Assembly (NCBI RefSeq): GCF_000359745.1
Contig: NZ_AQHN01000001.1
Location: 1-64,000, forward strand
DNA length: 64,000 bases
Source: Rhizobium freirei PRF 81
GTDB lineage: Bacteria > Pseudomonadota > Alphaproteobacteria > Rhizobiales > Rhizobiaceae
Reading direction: 5' to 3'
The position numbers were made by a program, and so were the translations under genes. The first letter of the stretch is position 1; each line of letters opens with the position of its first letter. Below the pieces are notes generated by a model. It searched no databases. It was not told where the DNA came from and saw nothing but the letters and a program-made list of their open reading frames with translations. Of this stretch, positions 50,697 through 58,811 are shown one piece after another.

Positions 50697-51941
50697 CTAT
50701 CGCGATCCAATCTGAACGGCCTGCGTGGCCGGCCATGCGGACCTCCCCCACTCAGGAGGCAGTGGCGGAAATGGCGCAGCCTGGCGGATGAGATCCATCA
50801 CAGCCTGATCCAATTCGGGGTTACCGGAACTCCTCACCAGGGAGAGAGAGCGGAGTTCGCCGCCTGCGCCGATCGTCAAAGACATGGCAACCGTCAGGCC
50901 CGTCTTGTATTTCGAGGGCACGCGCCCGACAAATCGCCTGACGCGCGCCTCAACCTTGCCCTTGTAATTTGCCATGACCGCGTCGCCAGAACCGGTGCGT
51001 CGAGCGTTGACAACCGAGTTGTTGTTATCGGATCGGTCCACTTCGGTTCCGTCGACAGAACCTCTCCTGGCGTCCTCCCGACCCTCCCCTTTCGACCCCG
51101 ATTTCGCCTTGACGATCTTTGCGACCGGCTTCTTGATGTCCTTCGGCTTCTCGATCGGCTTCGGTTTCGCAACGGGCGTCGCGACCTCCCGCTGAGGCTG
51201 GGTCGGCTGAATCTCGGCAATCTGGGTCTCAACTGGCTGGATCACCGTCGTGTCGGCCGGTGCCTGTGTCGCCAAGATCTGCGGCTGCTCGGGAACGATA
51301 GTTTCGGGAGGCGCCTGCTCGATCGGCTGCACAGCTTCAGCCGTCTGGACCGGTTGAGCCTCAACAGCATGCGGCTGAACGACATCGGGCTGCGGCGCCT
51401 GTGGCCGGGCTTGCTCCGGGGTGACTTCGACCGGTTGCACCGTCTGCGCCTGGACTGCTTCGGCGGTCACCTGCTGCTGCTCTGGCTGCTGATTCTCGTC
51501 GCCGGCTGCGATCTGATCGGCATCGGAATTGCCGATCATGACGACGCTGACGCTATCGCCCGCCTCTTCCTTCGCCTCCTCCGGCGTCGCAATGAAGGTT
51601 AGCAGCAATAATGCGACCACGAGCGCATGAAACAGGCAGGAGCCCAGGCTGGAAAAAACAAGCCGCTTTCCGCCGCCCGAAGCTGCCACCTGAAGCTTCT
51701 CAGGCAGCGCATCCATCGGCAGCTGTTCCGCCGCCTCAATTGGAGCCGGCTCGGCAGGATGCTCCGGGAAGGGGCTGATCTGCGTAAGGCGGCCATAGTG
51801 TATCACCGTCTCGCCGGCCGGCGGGCGTGGCACGCCTTCGAGGCCGGTCAATTCATGGCCGGGCAGCGCGCTCGGATAGTTGTCATTCAAGCCGCCATTG
51901 TCGCGGCGTTCCATGGAAACCTTGACCGAGCGCATCGCCAT
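50697..51941 (-). CDS. tonB: TonB energy-transducing protein
   Basis: A 414-residue TonB. A single membrane anchor (CLFHALVVALLLLTFIATPE, near 105-124) is followed by a long Pro/Gln/Glu-rich spacer (about 150-270) and a KPKPIEKPKDIKKP basic region. The C-terminal domain, LDQAVMDLIRQAAPFPPLPP (near 381-400), is the TonB box-binding part. The N-terminal cytoplasmic extension of about 100 residues is typical of rhizobial TonB. It powers outer-membrane heme/siderophore receptors. Located 5 bp after a small secreted protein gene and near hmuPSTUV. Confidence 0.9.
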   Translation of the reverse strand: MAMRSVKVSMERRDNGGLNDNYPSALPGHELTGLEGVPRPPAGETVIHYGRLTQISPFPEHPAEPAPIEAAEQLPMDALPEKLQVAASGGGKRLVFSSLGSCLFHALVVALLLLTFIATPEEAKEEAGDSVSVVMIGNSDADQIAAGDENQQPEQQQVTAEAVQAQTVQPVEVTPEQARPQAPQPDVVQPHAVEAQPVQTAEAVQPIEQAPPETIVPEQPQILATQAPADTTVIQPVETQIAEIQPTQPQREVATPVAKPKPIEKPKDIKKPVAKIVKAKSGSKGEGREDARRGSVDGTEVDRSDNNNSVVNARRTGSGDAVMANYKGKVEARVRRFVGRVPSKYKTGLTVAMSLTIGAGGELRSLSLVRSSGNPELDQAVMDLIRQAAPFPPLPPEWGRSAWPATQAVQIGSR

Positions 51942-51946
51942 GGCCG

Positions 51947-52396
51947 TCAGCCTTCAAAAGGAACCGATGTTTGCGAGCGGGTCGCCAATGCGGCCTTGCA
52001 CTCGCCCGCCGCCGGACCATCGCATACGGGCGTATCGTTGATGATGATGCGGGAGACGGCTTCGCATTTCACGCCGGGCATGTCGAATTGCCGCACGCGC
52101 TTCTTGCCGAGCGGCAGATCGCGGAAATCGAGGACGGTGACGCGATCGACGGCATTCTTGTCGTTGAAGAAGGCGAGTTCGAAAGAGATCTTGTTGATCG
52201 GCGTCGCCATCTCGTTCTCGGCGACGAAGGTCATCATGCAGCCCTTCTGTGACGGTGCCAGCGCATTGAGCTCGACATTGAGCTTGTGCGCGGCGGTTGC
52301 CGGGGCCGCGCTTGCATCCTCGGCAAAGGCCGGGACGCCGAATGTCGCGATGGAAATCCCCGAGACAGCGAGCGCCAAGATCGTTTTCGTCAGCAT
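51947..52396 (-). CDS. Periplasmic protein of the tonB-hmu locus
   Basis: A 149-residue secreted protein: signal peptide MLTKTILALAVSGISIATFG with cleavage after AFA (near 27), then a beta-rich domain (LNVELNALAPSQKGCMMTFV, LAFFNDKNAVDRVTVLDFRD) and a C-terminal Cys pair (PVCDGPAAGECKAAL). I chose the ATG at 52396 with GGGAG 8 bases upstream; ATGs at 52402 and 52441 are alternatives. It is a conserved neighbour of tonB in rhizobia, of unknown role, probably iron-regulated with tonB. Confidence 0.7.
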   Translation of the reverse strand: MLTKTILALAVSGISIATFGVPAFAEDASAAPATAAHKLNVELNALAPSQKGCMMTFVAENEMATPINKISFELAFFNDKNAVDRVTVLDFRDLPLGKKRVRQFDMPGVKCEAVSRIIINDTPVCDGPAAGECKAALATRSQTSVPFEG

Positions 52397-52477
52397 CGGC
52401 ATGTCTCCCGAAATAGGTGTCGACGCGCGCCAGCCAACCAACTAACCGCCCTGGCGTGTACCGTCGAAATTTTTAAA

Positions 52478-52534
52478 CTTGACTTTCTTGGTATCCTATT
52501 GCGTCTTTATGAAACCATGAGTATTAAAGTCAAG
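52478..52534. promoter_or_regulatory. Divergent tonB/hmu promoter region with an iron box
   Basis: TGAGTATTAAAGTCA at 52518-52532 matches the RirA-type TGA-N9-TCA operator. A 9-bp inverted repeat, CTTGACTTT (52478-52486) with AAAGTCAAG (52526-52534), overlaps it. The region lies between the tonB-side gene (leftward) and hmuP (rightward), so both heme-uptake arms are probably iron-repressed. Confidence 0.65.
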
Positions 52535-52566
52535 ATAAATTTGACCGGACAGCAGTTCGGCTACCG

Positions 52567-52767
52567 ATGAATTTTCAGGCAAAACCAAACAGGATGATTG
52601 CTGACAAGACCCCAACGCCGCCGGCACGAAGCACGGCGGCACCGCAATTAAGAATCGTCGAGAGCACGGATATTTTCCGAGGCCAGACCGAAATCATGAT
52701 CAGGCACGAAGGCGTCATCTATCGCATGAAGATTACGCGTCAAGGCAAGCTCATACTCAACAAATAG
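52567..52767 (+). CDS. hmuP: HmuP/HemP heme-uptake regulator
   Basis: A 66-residue HemP-family protein, with the conserved QLRIVESTDIFRGQTEIMIR and HEGVIYRMKITRQGKLILNK (residues about 28-66) covering the whole HemP domain. In rhizobia HmuP activates heme-uptake genes. The ATG at 52567 lacks a strong ribosome site; ATG 52594 is an alternative start. First gene of the hmuPSTUV operon. Confidence 0.9.
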   Translation: MNFQAKPNRMIADKTPTPPARSTAAPQLRIVESTDIFRGQTEIMIRHEGVIYRMKITRQGKLILNK

Positions 52768-52777
52768 GCATGAAAAA

Positions 52778-53833
52778 ATGACTGAAACGACCCGACCGAC
52801 ACCCGCCGAAATCCGCGCCTTCCGCGCCGAAAACCCGAAGATGCGCGAACGCGATATCGCCGCCCGCCTCAACATTTCCGAAGCAGCCCTGGTGGCTGCC
52901 GAAGTCGGCATCTCAGCTACCCGCATCGACGCAAGCGTCGACCGCTTCCTGGCGCGAATCGCCTCGCTCGGTGAAATCATGGCCTTGTCGCGCAACGAAA
53001 GCGCCGTGCACGAGAAGATCGGCGTCTATGAAAACATGAAGTTCGGCGTCCAGGCGGCCATCGTGCTGGGCGAGAATATCGACCTGCGCATCTTCCCGAA
53101 GCGCTGGGTGCATGGCTTTGCCGTCACCAAGCTCGATGGCGATCAGCAGAAACTGAGCCTGCAGTTCTTCGACAAGGCCGGCGATGCCGTCCACAAGGTG
53201 CATCTGCGCCCCGCGTCGAATGTCGAAGCCTATCACGCCATGGTCGCAGAGCTGCGCATCGAAGATCAGTCACAGGAATTCGTCGAGGACCGCTCCGGCT
53301 ACGATAATGGCGCCGCGGACGGCGACGTCAGCCGCGACGAGCTGCGCGACCACTGGAGCCGCATGACCGACACGCACGAATTCTTCGGCATGCTGAAGAA
53401 GCTGAAGATCGGCCGCCAGGATGCCATCCGCACCGTCGGCGACGACTATGCATGGAAGCTGGATGCCGGTGCCGTCGCCGAGATGATGCACGCCTCCGTG
53501 CGCGAGGGCCTGCCGATCATGTGCTTCGTCGCCAACGAAGGCACCGTGCAGATCCATTCCGGCCCGATCGTCAACGTGCAGACCATGGGTCCGTGGATCA
53601 ACGTCATGGATCCGACCTTCCACCTGCACCTGCGCCAGGACCAGATCGCCGAGACCTGGGCCGTGCGCAAGCCGACCAAGGACGGCCACGTGACTTCGCT
53701 CGAAGCCTACAACACCAAGGGCGAGATGATCATCCAGTTCTTCGGCAAGCGAAAAGAAGGCTTCGACGAGCGCCCCGACTGGCGCGCCATCATCGAAAAC
53801 CTGACGAAAGACGGCGCCAGCGTCGCTGCATGA
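52778..53833 (+). CDS. hmuS: HmuS hemin-degrading factor
   Basis: A 351-residue cytoplasmic heme-handling protein with two tandem repeats of about 165 residues (starting near 10 and 195), the family pattern. Landmarks are RAENPKMRERDIAARLNISE, the heme-region FPKRWVHGFAVTKLDGDQQK and, in the second half, GLPIMCFVANEGTVQIHSGP. It is involved in heme cleavage or transfer after import. Ten bases separate it from hmuP and ten from hmuT. Confidence 0.92.
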   Translation: MTETTRPTPAEIRAFRAENPKMRERDIAARLNISEAALVAAEVGISATRIDASVDRFLARIASLGEIMALSRNESAVHEKIGVYENMKFGVQAAIVLGENIDLRIFPKRWVHGFAVTKLDGDQQKLSLQFFDKAGDAVHKVHLRPASNVEAYHAMVAELRIEDQSQEFVEDRSGYDNGAADGDVSRDELRDHWSRMTDTHEFFGMLKKLKIGRQDAIRTVGDDYAWKLDAGAVAEMMHASVREGLPIMCFVANEGTVQIHSGPIVNVQTMGPWINVMDPTFHLHLRQDQIAETWAVRKPTKDGHVTSLEAYNTKGEMIIQFFGKRKEGFDERPDWRAIIENLTKDGASVAA

Positions 53834-53843
53834 GAAATGGTCA

Positions 53844-54779
53844 ATGACGATGTTTAAGAACTTCAAGCGCATCAGGCCTTGGGAAATTGCCTTGACTATG
53901 GCGGTGATGACTCTGCCGCTCGTGCCGGCAAGCCCCATCGCAGGCTATGGCGGCTTTGTCCGGCATGCCTATGCCGCAGAAACGCCGAAGAAGCTGGATA
54001 CCACCCGCCTCGTCTCCATCGGCGGCGATGTCACCGAGATCGTCTATGCGCTCGGCGAGGAGAAGCGGCTGATCGCCCGCGACTCCACCAGCCTCTATCC
54101 GAAGGAAGCGACCAAGCTTCCCGATGTCGGCTACATGCGCGCGCTCTCGCCGGAAGGCATCCTGGCCGTCAACCCGACGGCCATCATCGCGGTCGAAGGC
54201 TCCGGCCCGCCGGAGGCGCTGGCCGTATTGCGCAATGCCAGCCTGCCGTTTGAAACCGTGCCCCAGACCTATGATCGCGACGGCATTCTGAAGAAGATCG
54301 ACGTCGTCGGTTCTCTGCTTGGCGTGCCGGAAAAGACGAAGGCCCTGGAAGATAAGGTCGCCGCCGATCTGGATGCCGCCATCGGCGATTCCGCCAAGCG
54401 CCCGGAGGCCGAGCGCAAGCGCGTGCTCTTCGTGCTCAGCAACCAGAACGGCAAGATCCTCGCTTCGGGCAGCAATACGGCAGCCGACGGCATCATCAAG
54501 CTTTCCGGCTCCATCAACGCCATCGGCGGCTTCAGCGGTTACAAGTCTGTCACCGACGAAGCGATCATCGAAGCCAAGCCCGACGCCATCCTGATCATGG
54601 ATCGCGAAGGCCCGCTGTCGATGTCGAACGAGGACCTGCTCAAGCAGCCGGCGATTTCGCTGACGCCAGCCGCCAGCCGCAAGGCGATCATACGCATGGA
54701 TGGCCTGCACCTGCTCGGCTTCGGACCGCGTACCGCCAGTGCGATCCGCGAGCTGAACGCCGCCATCTACGGAGGCTGA
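53844..54779 (+). CDS. hmuT: HmuT periplasmic heme-binding protein
   Basis: A 311-residue substrate-binding protein of the class III (BtuF/FhuD/ShuT) type. An N-terminal signal (about 1-50, with the hydrophobic LTMAVMTLPLVPASPIAG) precedes the mature fold. Landmarks are LVSIGGDVTEIVYALGEEKR near the start and VGYMRALSPEGILAVNPTAI (near 93-112), with the probable heme-ligand Tyr in that loop. It delivers heme to the HmuUV importer. Its stop is one base before the hmuU start. Confidence 0.92.
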   Translation: MTMFKNFKRIRPWEIALTMAVMTLPLVPASPIAGYGGFVRHAYAAETPKKLDTTRLVSIGGDVTEIVYALGEEKRLIARDSTSLYPKEATKLPDVGYMRALSPEGILAVNPTAIIAVEGSGPPEALAVLRNASLPFETVPQTYDRDGILKKIDVVGSLLGVPEKTKALEDKVAADLDAAIGDSAKRPEAERKRVLFVLSNQNGKILASGSNTAADGIIKLSGSINAIGGFSGYKSVTDEAIIEAKPDAILIMDREGPLSMSNEDLLKQPAISLTPAASRKAIIRMDGLHLLGFGPRTASAIRELNAAIYGG

Positions 54780-54780
54780 C

Positions 54781-55890
54781 GTGGCATTCAACAATGCCAT
54801 GGCAGGGCTGAAGCAGATGTCGCAAACCACGGCGCGCCGTCGCGAAGGGGATCGCACCGCACTTGCGATCCTCGTCATCGTCAGCCTCGTCCTGGTTTCG
54901 GCAGCTGCCATTGCCGTCTCGATCACCACAGGCGCCTCGAACGCGTCGATCGTCGACGTGATCGCCAGCATGCTGAGCGGCCGGGCAGAAAACGCGCTCA
55001 GCATTCGCGACCGCATCGTCATCTTCGACATCCGCCTGCCCCGCGCCATTCTCGGCTTCCTGATCGGCGGTGGGCTTGCGGTTTCGGGCGCCGTCATGCA
55101 GGGTCTGTTTCGCAACCCGCTGGCCGATCCCGGCCTGATCGGCGTTTCCGCCGGCTCCAGCCTCGGTGCGGTCGCCATGATCGTGCTCGGCGGCAGCGTA
55201 CTCGCCCCAGTCGCGCACATCTTCGGCATCTTTTCGCTGCCCATCGCCGCTTTCGTCGGCGGCCTGATAACAACGATTTTGCTCTATCGGATTGCGACGC
55301 GACACGGACAGACATCGATCGCAACGATGCTGCTTGCCGGCATCGCGCTCGGCTCGCTCGCCCTGGCGGCAACCGGTATTCTCATCTATATGGCCGACGA
55401 CCGGCAGTTGCGCGACCTGACCTTCTGGAGCATGGGATCGCTGGCCGGCTCGACCTGGAGCAAGGTTGCCGGCGCCGGCCCGATCATCATGCTTTCGCTG
55501 CTGCCCCTTCCCTTCATGGCGCGCGGCCTGAATGCGCTGACGCTCGGCGAGGCGGCAGCCTTTCATATGGGCGTCGCCGTACAGCGGTTGAAAAATGTCG
55601 CCATCGTCAGCGTCGCCGCAGCCGTCGGCGCTTCCGTTGCCGTCAGCGGCGGCATCGGCTTCGTCGGCATCGTCGTCCCGCATATCCTGCGCATGGTGAT
55701 CGGGCCGGATCACCGTTTTCTGCTTCCCGCCTCGGCCCTGCTGGGCGGCTCGCTGCTGGTCATTGCCGACGTCGTCGCCCGCACCATCGTTTCCCCGGCC
55801 GAACTGCCGATCGGCATTCTGACCGCCGGCGTTGGCGGTCCCTTCTTCCTGTGGATGCTGCTCAGGCAGCGCTCGCGCCTCAGCCTGTGA
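54781..55890 (+). CDS. hmuU: HmuU heme ABC transporter permease
   Basis: A 369-residue FecCD-type permease with about ten helices. Conserved segments are FDIRLPRAILGFLIGGGLAV (near 81-100), QGLFRNPLADPGLIGVSAGS (near 106-125) and IGFVGIVVPHILRMVIGPDH (near 297-316). GTG start with GGAGG 5 bases upstream. It forms the inner-membrane channel of the heme importer with HmuV. Confidence 0.94.
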   Translation: MAFNNAMAGLKQMSQTTARRREGDRTALAILVIVSLVLVSAAAIAVSITTGASNASIVDVIASMLSGRAENALSIRDRIVIFDIRLPRAILGFLIGGGLAVSGAVMQGLFRNPLADPGLIGVSAGSSLGAVAMIVLGGSVLAPVAHIFGIFSLPIAAFVGGLITTILLYRIATRHGQTSIATMLLAGIALGSLALAATGILIYMADDRQLRDLTFWSMGSLAGSTWSKVAGAGPIIMLSLLPLPFMARGLNALTLGEAAAFHMGVAVQRLKNVAIVSVAAAVGASVAVSGGIGFVGIVVPHILRMVIGPDHRFLLPASALLGGSLLVIADVVARTIVSPAELPIGILTAGVGGPFFLWMLLRQRSRLSL

Positions 55891-55897
55891 GCCTGCG

Positions 55898-56689
55898 ATG
55901 ATCAATGTTTCCAATCTCGTTGTCCGGCTTGCCGGCAAGGCTATCGTCGAAGACGTATCCTTTGCGGCGGAACCGGGAACGCTGACGGCCATCTGCGGCC
56001 CGAACGGCTCCGGCAAGACGACGACGATGAAAGCCATTTCGGGCGAACTGGCCTACAAAGGCTCGGTGCACATCAACGGCGCCGAGGTCGGTGGTCTGGA
56101 ACCATGGCAGCTCGCAGAAATGCGGGGCGTCCTGCCGCAGGCAAGCTCGATCTCCTTCCCCTTCACCGTGCGCGAAATCGTTCGCATGGGCCTCACCAGC
56201 GGTCGCAACCGGCATCCTGAACAGGCCGATCGCATTGCCGCCGAGGCGCTTGCTTCCGTCGACCTCGGCGGCTTCGAGGGGCGGTTCTACCAAGAGCTCT
56301 CCGGCGGCGAGCAGCAGCGCGTGCAGCTCGCCCGCGTTGTCTGCCAGATATCCGAGCCCGTCATCGACGGCAGGCCTTGCTGGCTGCTGCTCGACGAGCC
56401 GGTCTCCAGCCTCGATATCAGCCACCAGCTCACCATCATGGCGCTCGCCCGGCAATTCTGCCGACGCGGCGGCGGCGTCATCGCCGTCATGCACGATCTC
56501 AACCTGACCGCGCTTTTTGCCGACCGGATGGTCTTGCTAAAGGGTGGCCGCCTGCAGGCAGCTGGTCCGGTGAAAGAGGTCTTGACCGACAGGCACCTTC
56601 AGGATGTGTTCGGCTGCAGTCTGCGGGTCAATCGCGTTCCTGCCAACGATGCTCCCTTCGTTCTTGCCCACAGCGCGCTCGCCGACTGA
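55898..56689 (+). CDS. hmuV: HmuV heme ABC transporter ATP-binding protein
   Basis: A 263-residue ATPase. Walker A is GPNGSGKTTTMKAISGEL (near 33-50), the ABC signature LSGGEQQRVQLARVV (near 133) and Walker B CWLLLDEPVSSLDISHQ (near 160-176). The ATG at 55898 follows the hmuU stop by 7 bases; the frame is open upstream within hmuU. It is the last gene of the operon. Confidence 0.93.
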   Translation: MINVSNLVVRLAGKAIVEDVSFAAEPGTLTAICGPNGSGKTTTMKAISGELAYKGSVHINGAEVGGLEPWQLAEMRGVLPQASSISFPFTVREIVRMGLTSGRNRHPEQADRIAAEALASVDLGGFEGRFYQELSGGEQQRVQLARVVCQISEPVIDGRPCWLLLDEPVSSLDISHQLTIMALARQFCRRGGGVIAVMHDLNLTALFADRMVLLKGGRLQAAGPVKEVLTDRHLQDVFGCSLRVNRVPANDAPFVLAHSALAD

Positions 56690-56711
56690 TGCGCCTTCAG
56701 GCACCCGACCC

Positions 56712-56737
56712 GGAACCTTTTGCTACACCCGCGCGTT
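56712..56737 (+). promoter_or_regulatory. EcfG (general stress) promoter
   Basis: GGAAC (56712-56716), 17-bp spacer, CGTT (56734-56737) is a full match to the alphaproteobacterial EcfG consensus. It lies 120 bp before the DUF883-like gene. Confidence 0.8.
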
Positions 56738-56856
56738 GAGGTTCGGTGATCTGAATCAATGTTCCGCGCGCTACATGGTTTAGCGTGATGAACGATACAC
56801 GATCATCGCGAACAACAGGCGCTTCGGGTGCCTATGCAAAGCAAAGGGAGCTAGAT

Positions 56857-57207
56857 ATGGCGACATCCTTTCTTCATTCAGCGCGAAGCAAGCGCAATGG
56901 CAGCAACCTGCAGAACGTTGAGGCCAGCATCGAAGAACAGATCGAATCGCTGCGCGAGGAAGTCGCGGCCTTTGCCAAGCTCATCAGCGAGAGCGGCGCA
57001 AAGCGGGGCGAGAAATTGCGCGCGAGTGCCGAAACGGGATTTGATGACCTGACGGCCCGCGGTGAGGAATTGCTGCGCGAACTCCAAAGCGGCTATGCGA
57101 GAGGTTCGCGTCAGGTCCGCAGAACCGTGCGCCAGCATCCAGTTGCCACCATTGGCGCTGCTGCAGCCTTCGGTCTTGCCGTTGCTCTGCTTCTGTCTCG
57201 CCGCTAG
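56857..57207 (+). CDS. DUF883/ElaB-like tail-anchored membrane protein
   Basis: A 116-residue protein: a long helical, coiled-coil stretch (ASIEEQIESLREEVAAFAKL, then TARGEELLRELQSGYARGSR), then RQHPVATIGAAAAFGLAVAL, a single C-terminal membrane anchor ending in LLLSRR. This is the ElaB/YgaM/DUF883 pattern. I chose the ATG at 56857 with AAGGGAG 5 bases upstream. A perfect EcfG promoter lies upstream, so it belongs to the general stress regulon. Confidence 0.82.
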   Translation: MATSFLHSARSKRNGSNLQNVEASIEEQIESLREEVAAFAKLISESGAKRGEKLRASAETGFDDLTARGEELLRELQSGYARGSRQVRRTVRQHPVATIGAAAAFGLAVALLLSRR

Positions 57208-57216
57208 GGTGGCGGG

Positions 57217-57621
57217 ATGATCGCTCCGATACTCGGCCTGCTTCTGTCAGGCACATTCAATCGCACCGTTGCGCGAACCAAGCGCAACGGTATTTTCATT
57301 GCCATCGCGGTCCTGCTCCTGCTCACCGCCTATGCATTCGCACTCGTGGCGGCAGCCATCTGGCTTGCGACCATCTATGGCGCCGCAGTCTCGGCGCTGC
57401 TGATAGCGGCAGGAGCTTTGCTGCTGGGGCTGATCGTCCTCGTCATCATGGCGATCATCGACAAGCAGGAGCAGCGCCGGGCTCGCGAACGTCGGCTGGC
57501 GATGGAATCGATGGCCACCGCAGTCCTCGGCCTCGTGCGCAAGCAGCCGCTGATGACAGCCGCCATTGTGGCGGCGCTGGTATTCGGCAATCTGTTCGGA
57601 ACGAGCGATAAGGACGACTGA
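57217..57621 (+). CDS. Holin-like/DUF1469-type membrane protein
   Basis: A 134-residue membrane protein with two strong hydrophobic segments (near 27-52 and 55-82, IFIAIAVLLLLTAYAFALVA and SALLIAAGALLLGLIVLVIM), a basic connector (DKQEQRRARERRLAMES) and a further C-terminal hydrophobic stretch. It follows the DUF883-like gene by 9 bp, as in many rhizobial stress operons, and is probably cotranscribed from the EcfG promoter. The two proteins may act together at the inner membrane. Confidence 0.72.
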   Translation: MIAPILGLLLSGTFNRTVARTKRNGIFIAIAVLLLLTAYAFALVAAAIWLATIYGAAVSALLIAAGALLLGLIVLVIMAIIDKQEQRRARERRLAMESMATAVLGLVRKQPLMTAAIVAALVFGNLFGTSDKDD

Positions 57622-57744
57622 TCCGGCTGCCTTCGACGCCCGGGCTTGCCAGACACTTCCAGGAAAGGTGCGCAACGGTTTTCCACCCGGAATGCGGAAG
57701 GGCCCCAACGAAAACACAAGGCTCCTCTAAATTTGCGCGGATGA

Positions 57745-57770
57745 GAAAAACCCGGTCTATCGACCGGGCT
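57745..57770 (-). terminator. Rho-independent terminator after ecfG
   Basis: On the minus strand CCCGGTC-GATA-GACCGGG (7-bp stem) is followed by TTTTT, 8 bp after the ecfG stop. Confidence 0.8.
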
Positions 57771-57775
57771 ATTTG

Positions 57776-58327
57776 TCAGAAGGCGAATGCCTTGGATGTC
57801 AGCGGCGCCGAGGTGGCGTCAGGGCCGAAATCCGCCTCGCCGGAGATATCGAGTAACTCCTGCAGCCGCTGGCGCGCGCGGTTGACGCGGCTCTTGATGG
57901 TGCCGACCGCACAGCCGCAAATCTCCGCCGCTTCCTCATATGAAAATCCGGAAGCACCAACCAGGATAATGGCTTCGCGCTGATCCGGCGGCAGCTGATC
58001 CAGCGCCTTGCGGAAATCCTGCAGGTCGACCGCGCCATATTGCGAGGGATGCGTCGCCATCGATTCGGTGAAGACGCCATCGCTGTCCTGCACTTCGCGG
58101 CCGCTCTTGCGCATCTGGCTATAAAGCTCGTTGCGCAGAATGGTGAAGAGCCAGGCCTTCATATTGGTGCCCATCTCGAAATGATCCTGCTTCGCCCAGG
58201 CCTTCATGATCGTGTCCTGCACAAGATCGTCAGCCCGATCATGGCGACCGGTCAGGGAAATAGCGAAGGCTCGGAGGCTCGGAAGGGCCGCGAGAAGCTC
58301 GCGCTTGAAGCTCGTTTGCGTTTCCAT
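57776..58327 (-). CDS. ecfG: EcfG-type general stress sigma factor
   Basis: A 183-residue ECF15-type sigma factor. Region 2 (LTGRHDRADDLVQDTIMKAW, near 26-45) binds the -10 element, and region 4 (SYEEAAEICGCAVGTIKSRV, near 129-148) binds the -35 GGAAC element. I chose the ATG at 58327 with AGGGGG upstream (a GTG at 58336 is also in frame). It lies 12 bp downstream of nepR on the same strand, forming the anti-sigma/sigma pair released by PhyR during stress. Confidence 0.94.
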   Translation of the reverse strand: METQTSFKRELLAALPSLRAFAISLTGRHDRADDLVQDTIMKAWAKQDHFEMGTNMKAWLFTILRNELYSQMRKSGREVQDSDGVFTESMATHPSQYGAVDLQDFRKALDQLPPDQREAIILVGASGFSYEEAAEICGCAVGTIKSRVNRARQRLQELLDISGEADFGPDATSAPLTSKAFAF

Positions 58328-58339
58328 CGCGCCCACCCC

Positions 58340-58546
58340 CTATTCGGAGACCTTTGCGGAAGCCAGGCGCTCGGCGTGATCCAGCTTCTCGAGCAGATCG
58401 AGGAAGCGATCCGGAATGGCTTCATCCTGCACGGCGGAATAAAAGGAGCGCAGCCTGTTGCCGATCTGATTGTTGGGATCGAGAATGTCCATTGCGCTCA
58501 GGTCCGATACATTCTTGTCTGCGTCCTCGGAATTTTGGATGGTCAT
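58340..58546 (-). CDS. nepR: NepR anti-sigma factor
   Basis: A 68-residue NepR protein with the signature IGNRLRSFYSAVQDEAIPDR, then FLDLLEKLDHAE (residues about 28-59), which folds into two helices on the sigma factor. It sequesters EcfG until phosphorylated PhyR titrates it. The gene precedes ecfG and is divergent from phyR, sharing the promoter region. Confidence 0.94.
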   Translation of the reverse strand: MTIQNSEDADKNVSDLSAMDILDPNNQIGNRLRSFYSAVQDEAIPDRFLDLLEKLDHAERLASAKVSE

Positions 58547-58690
58547 TTACCCTGCTCGCTCTTCGATTGTCTCGCATTCATGGGCGGGTTTTATATCACC
58601 GCTTTTCCGCCCGGGAGACCAGTCAACTTCGCCCAAAACTGTTTCCTTACGAATCGTAAAGGATGAAGCCGACTGACTGTAAGCATTGTA

Positions 58691-58748
58691 ATGCGACTGC
58701 ATAAAAAAAGTTCCGGCAAAGAGGAACTTTTTTACTGAACTGACGTTT
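58691..58748. promoter_or_regulatory. Divergent pair of EcfG promoters in an inverted repeat
   Basis: Rightward: GGAAC (58724-58728), 16-bp spacer, CGTT (58745-58748), a perfect match, towards phyR. Leftward: GGAAC on the minus strand (58715-58711), 16-bp spacer, CATT (58694-58691), one mismatch, towards nepR-ecfG. The two -35 elements are the inner ends of an 11-bp inverted repeat (AAAAAAGTTCC, 8-base loop, GGAACTTTTTT), so either promoter's transcript or DNA could form a hairpin here. Confidence 0.75.
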
Positions 58749-58811
58749 GTTAGTCGCTGCAGCTTCCACGCTGTATTTTATTTAGAATTTGATAAAGGGC
58801 GGGAGCCACTG

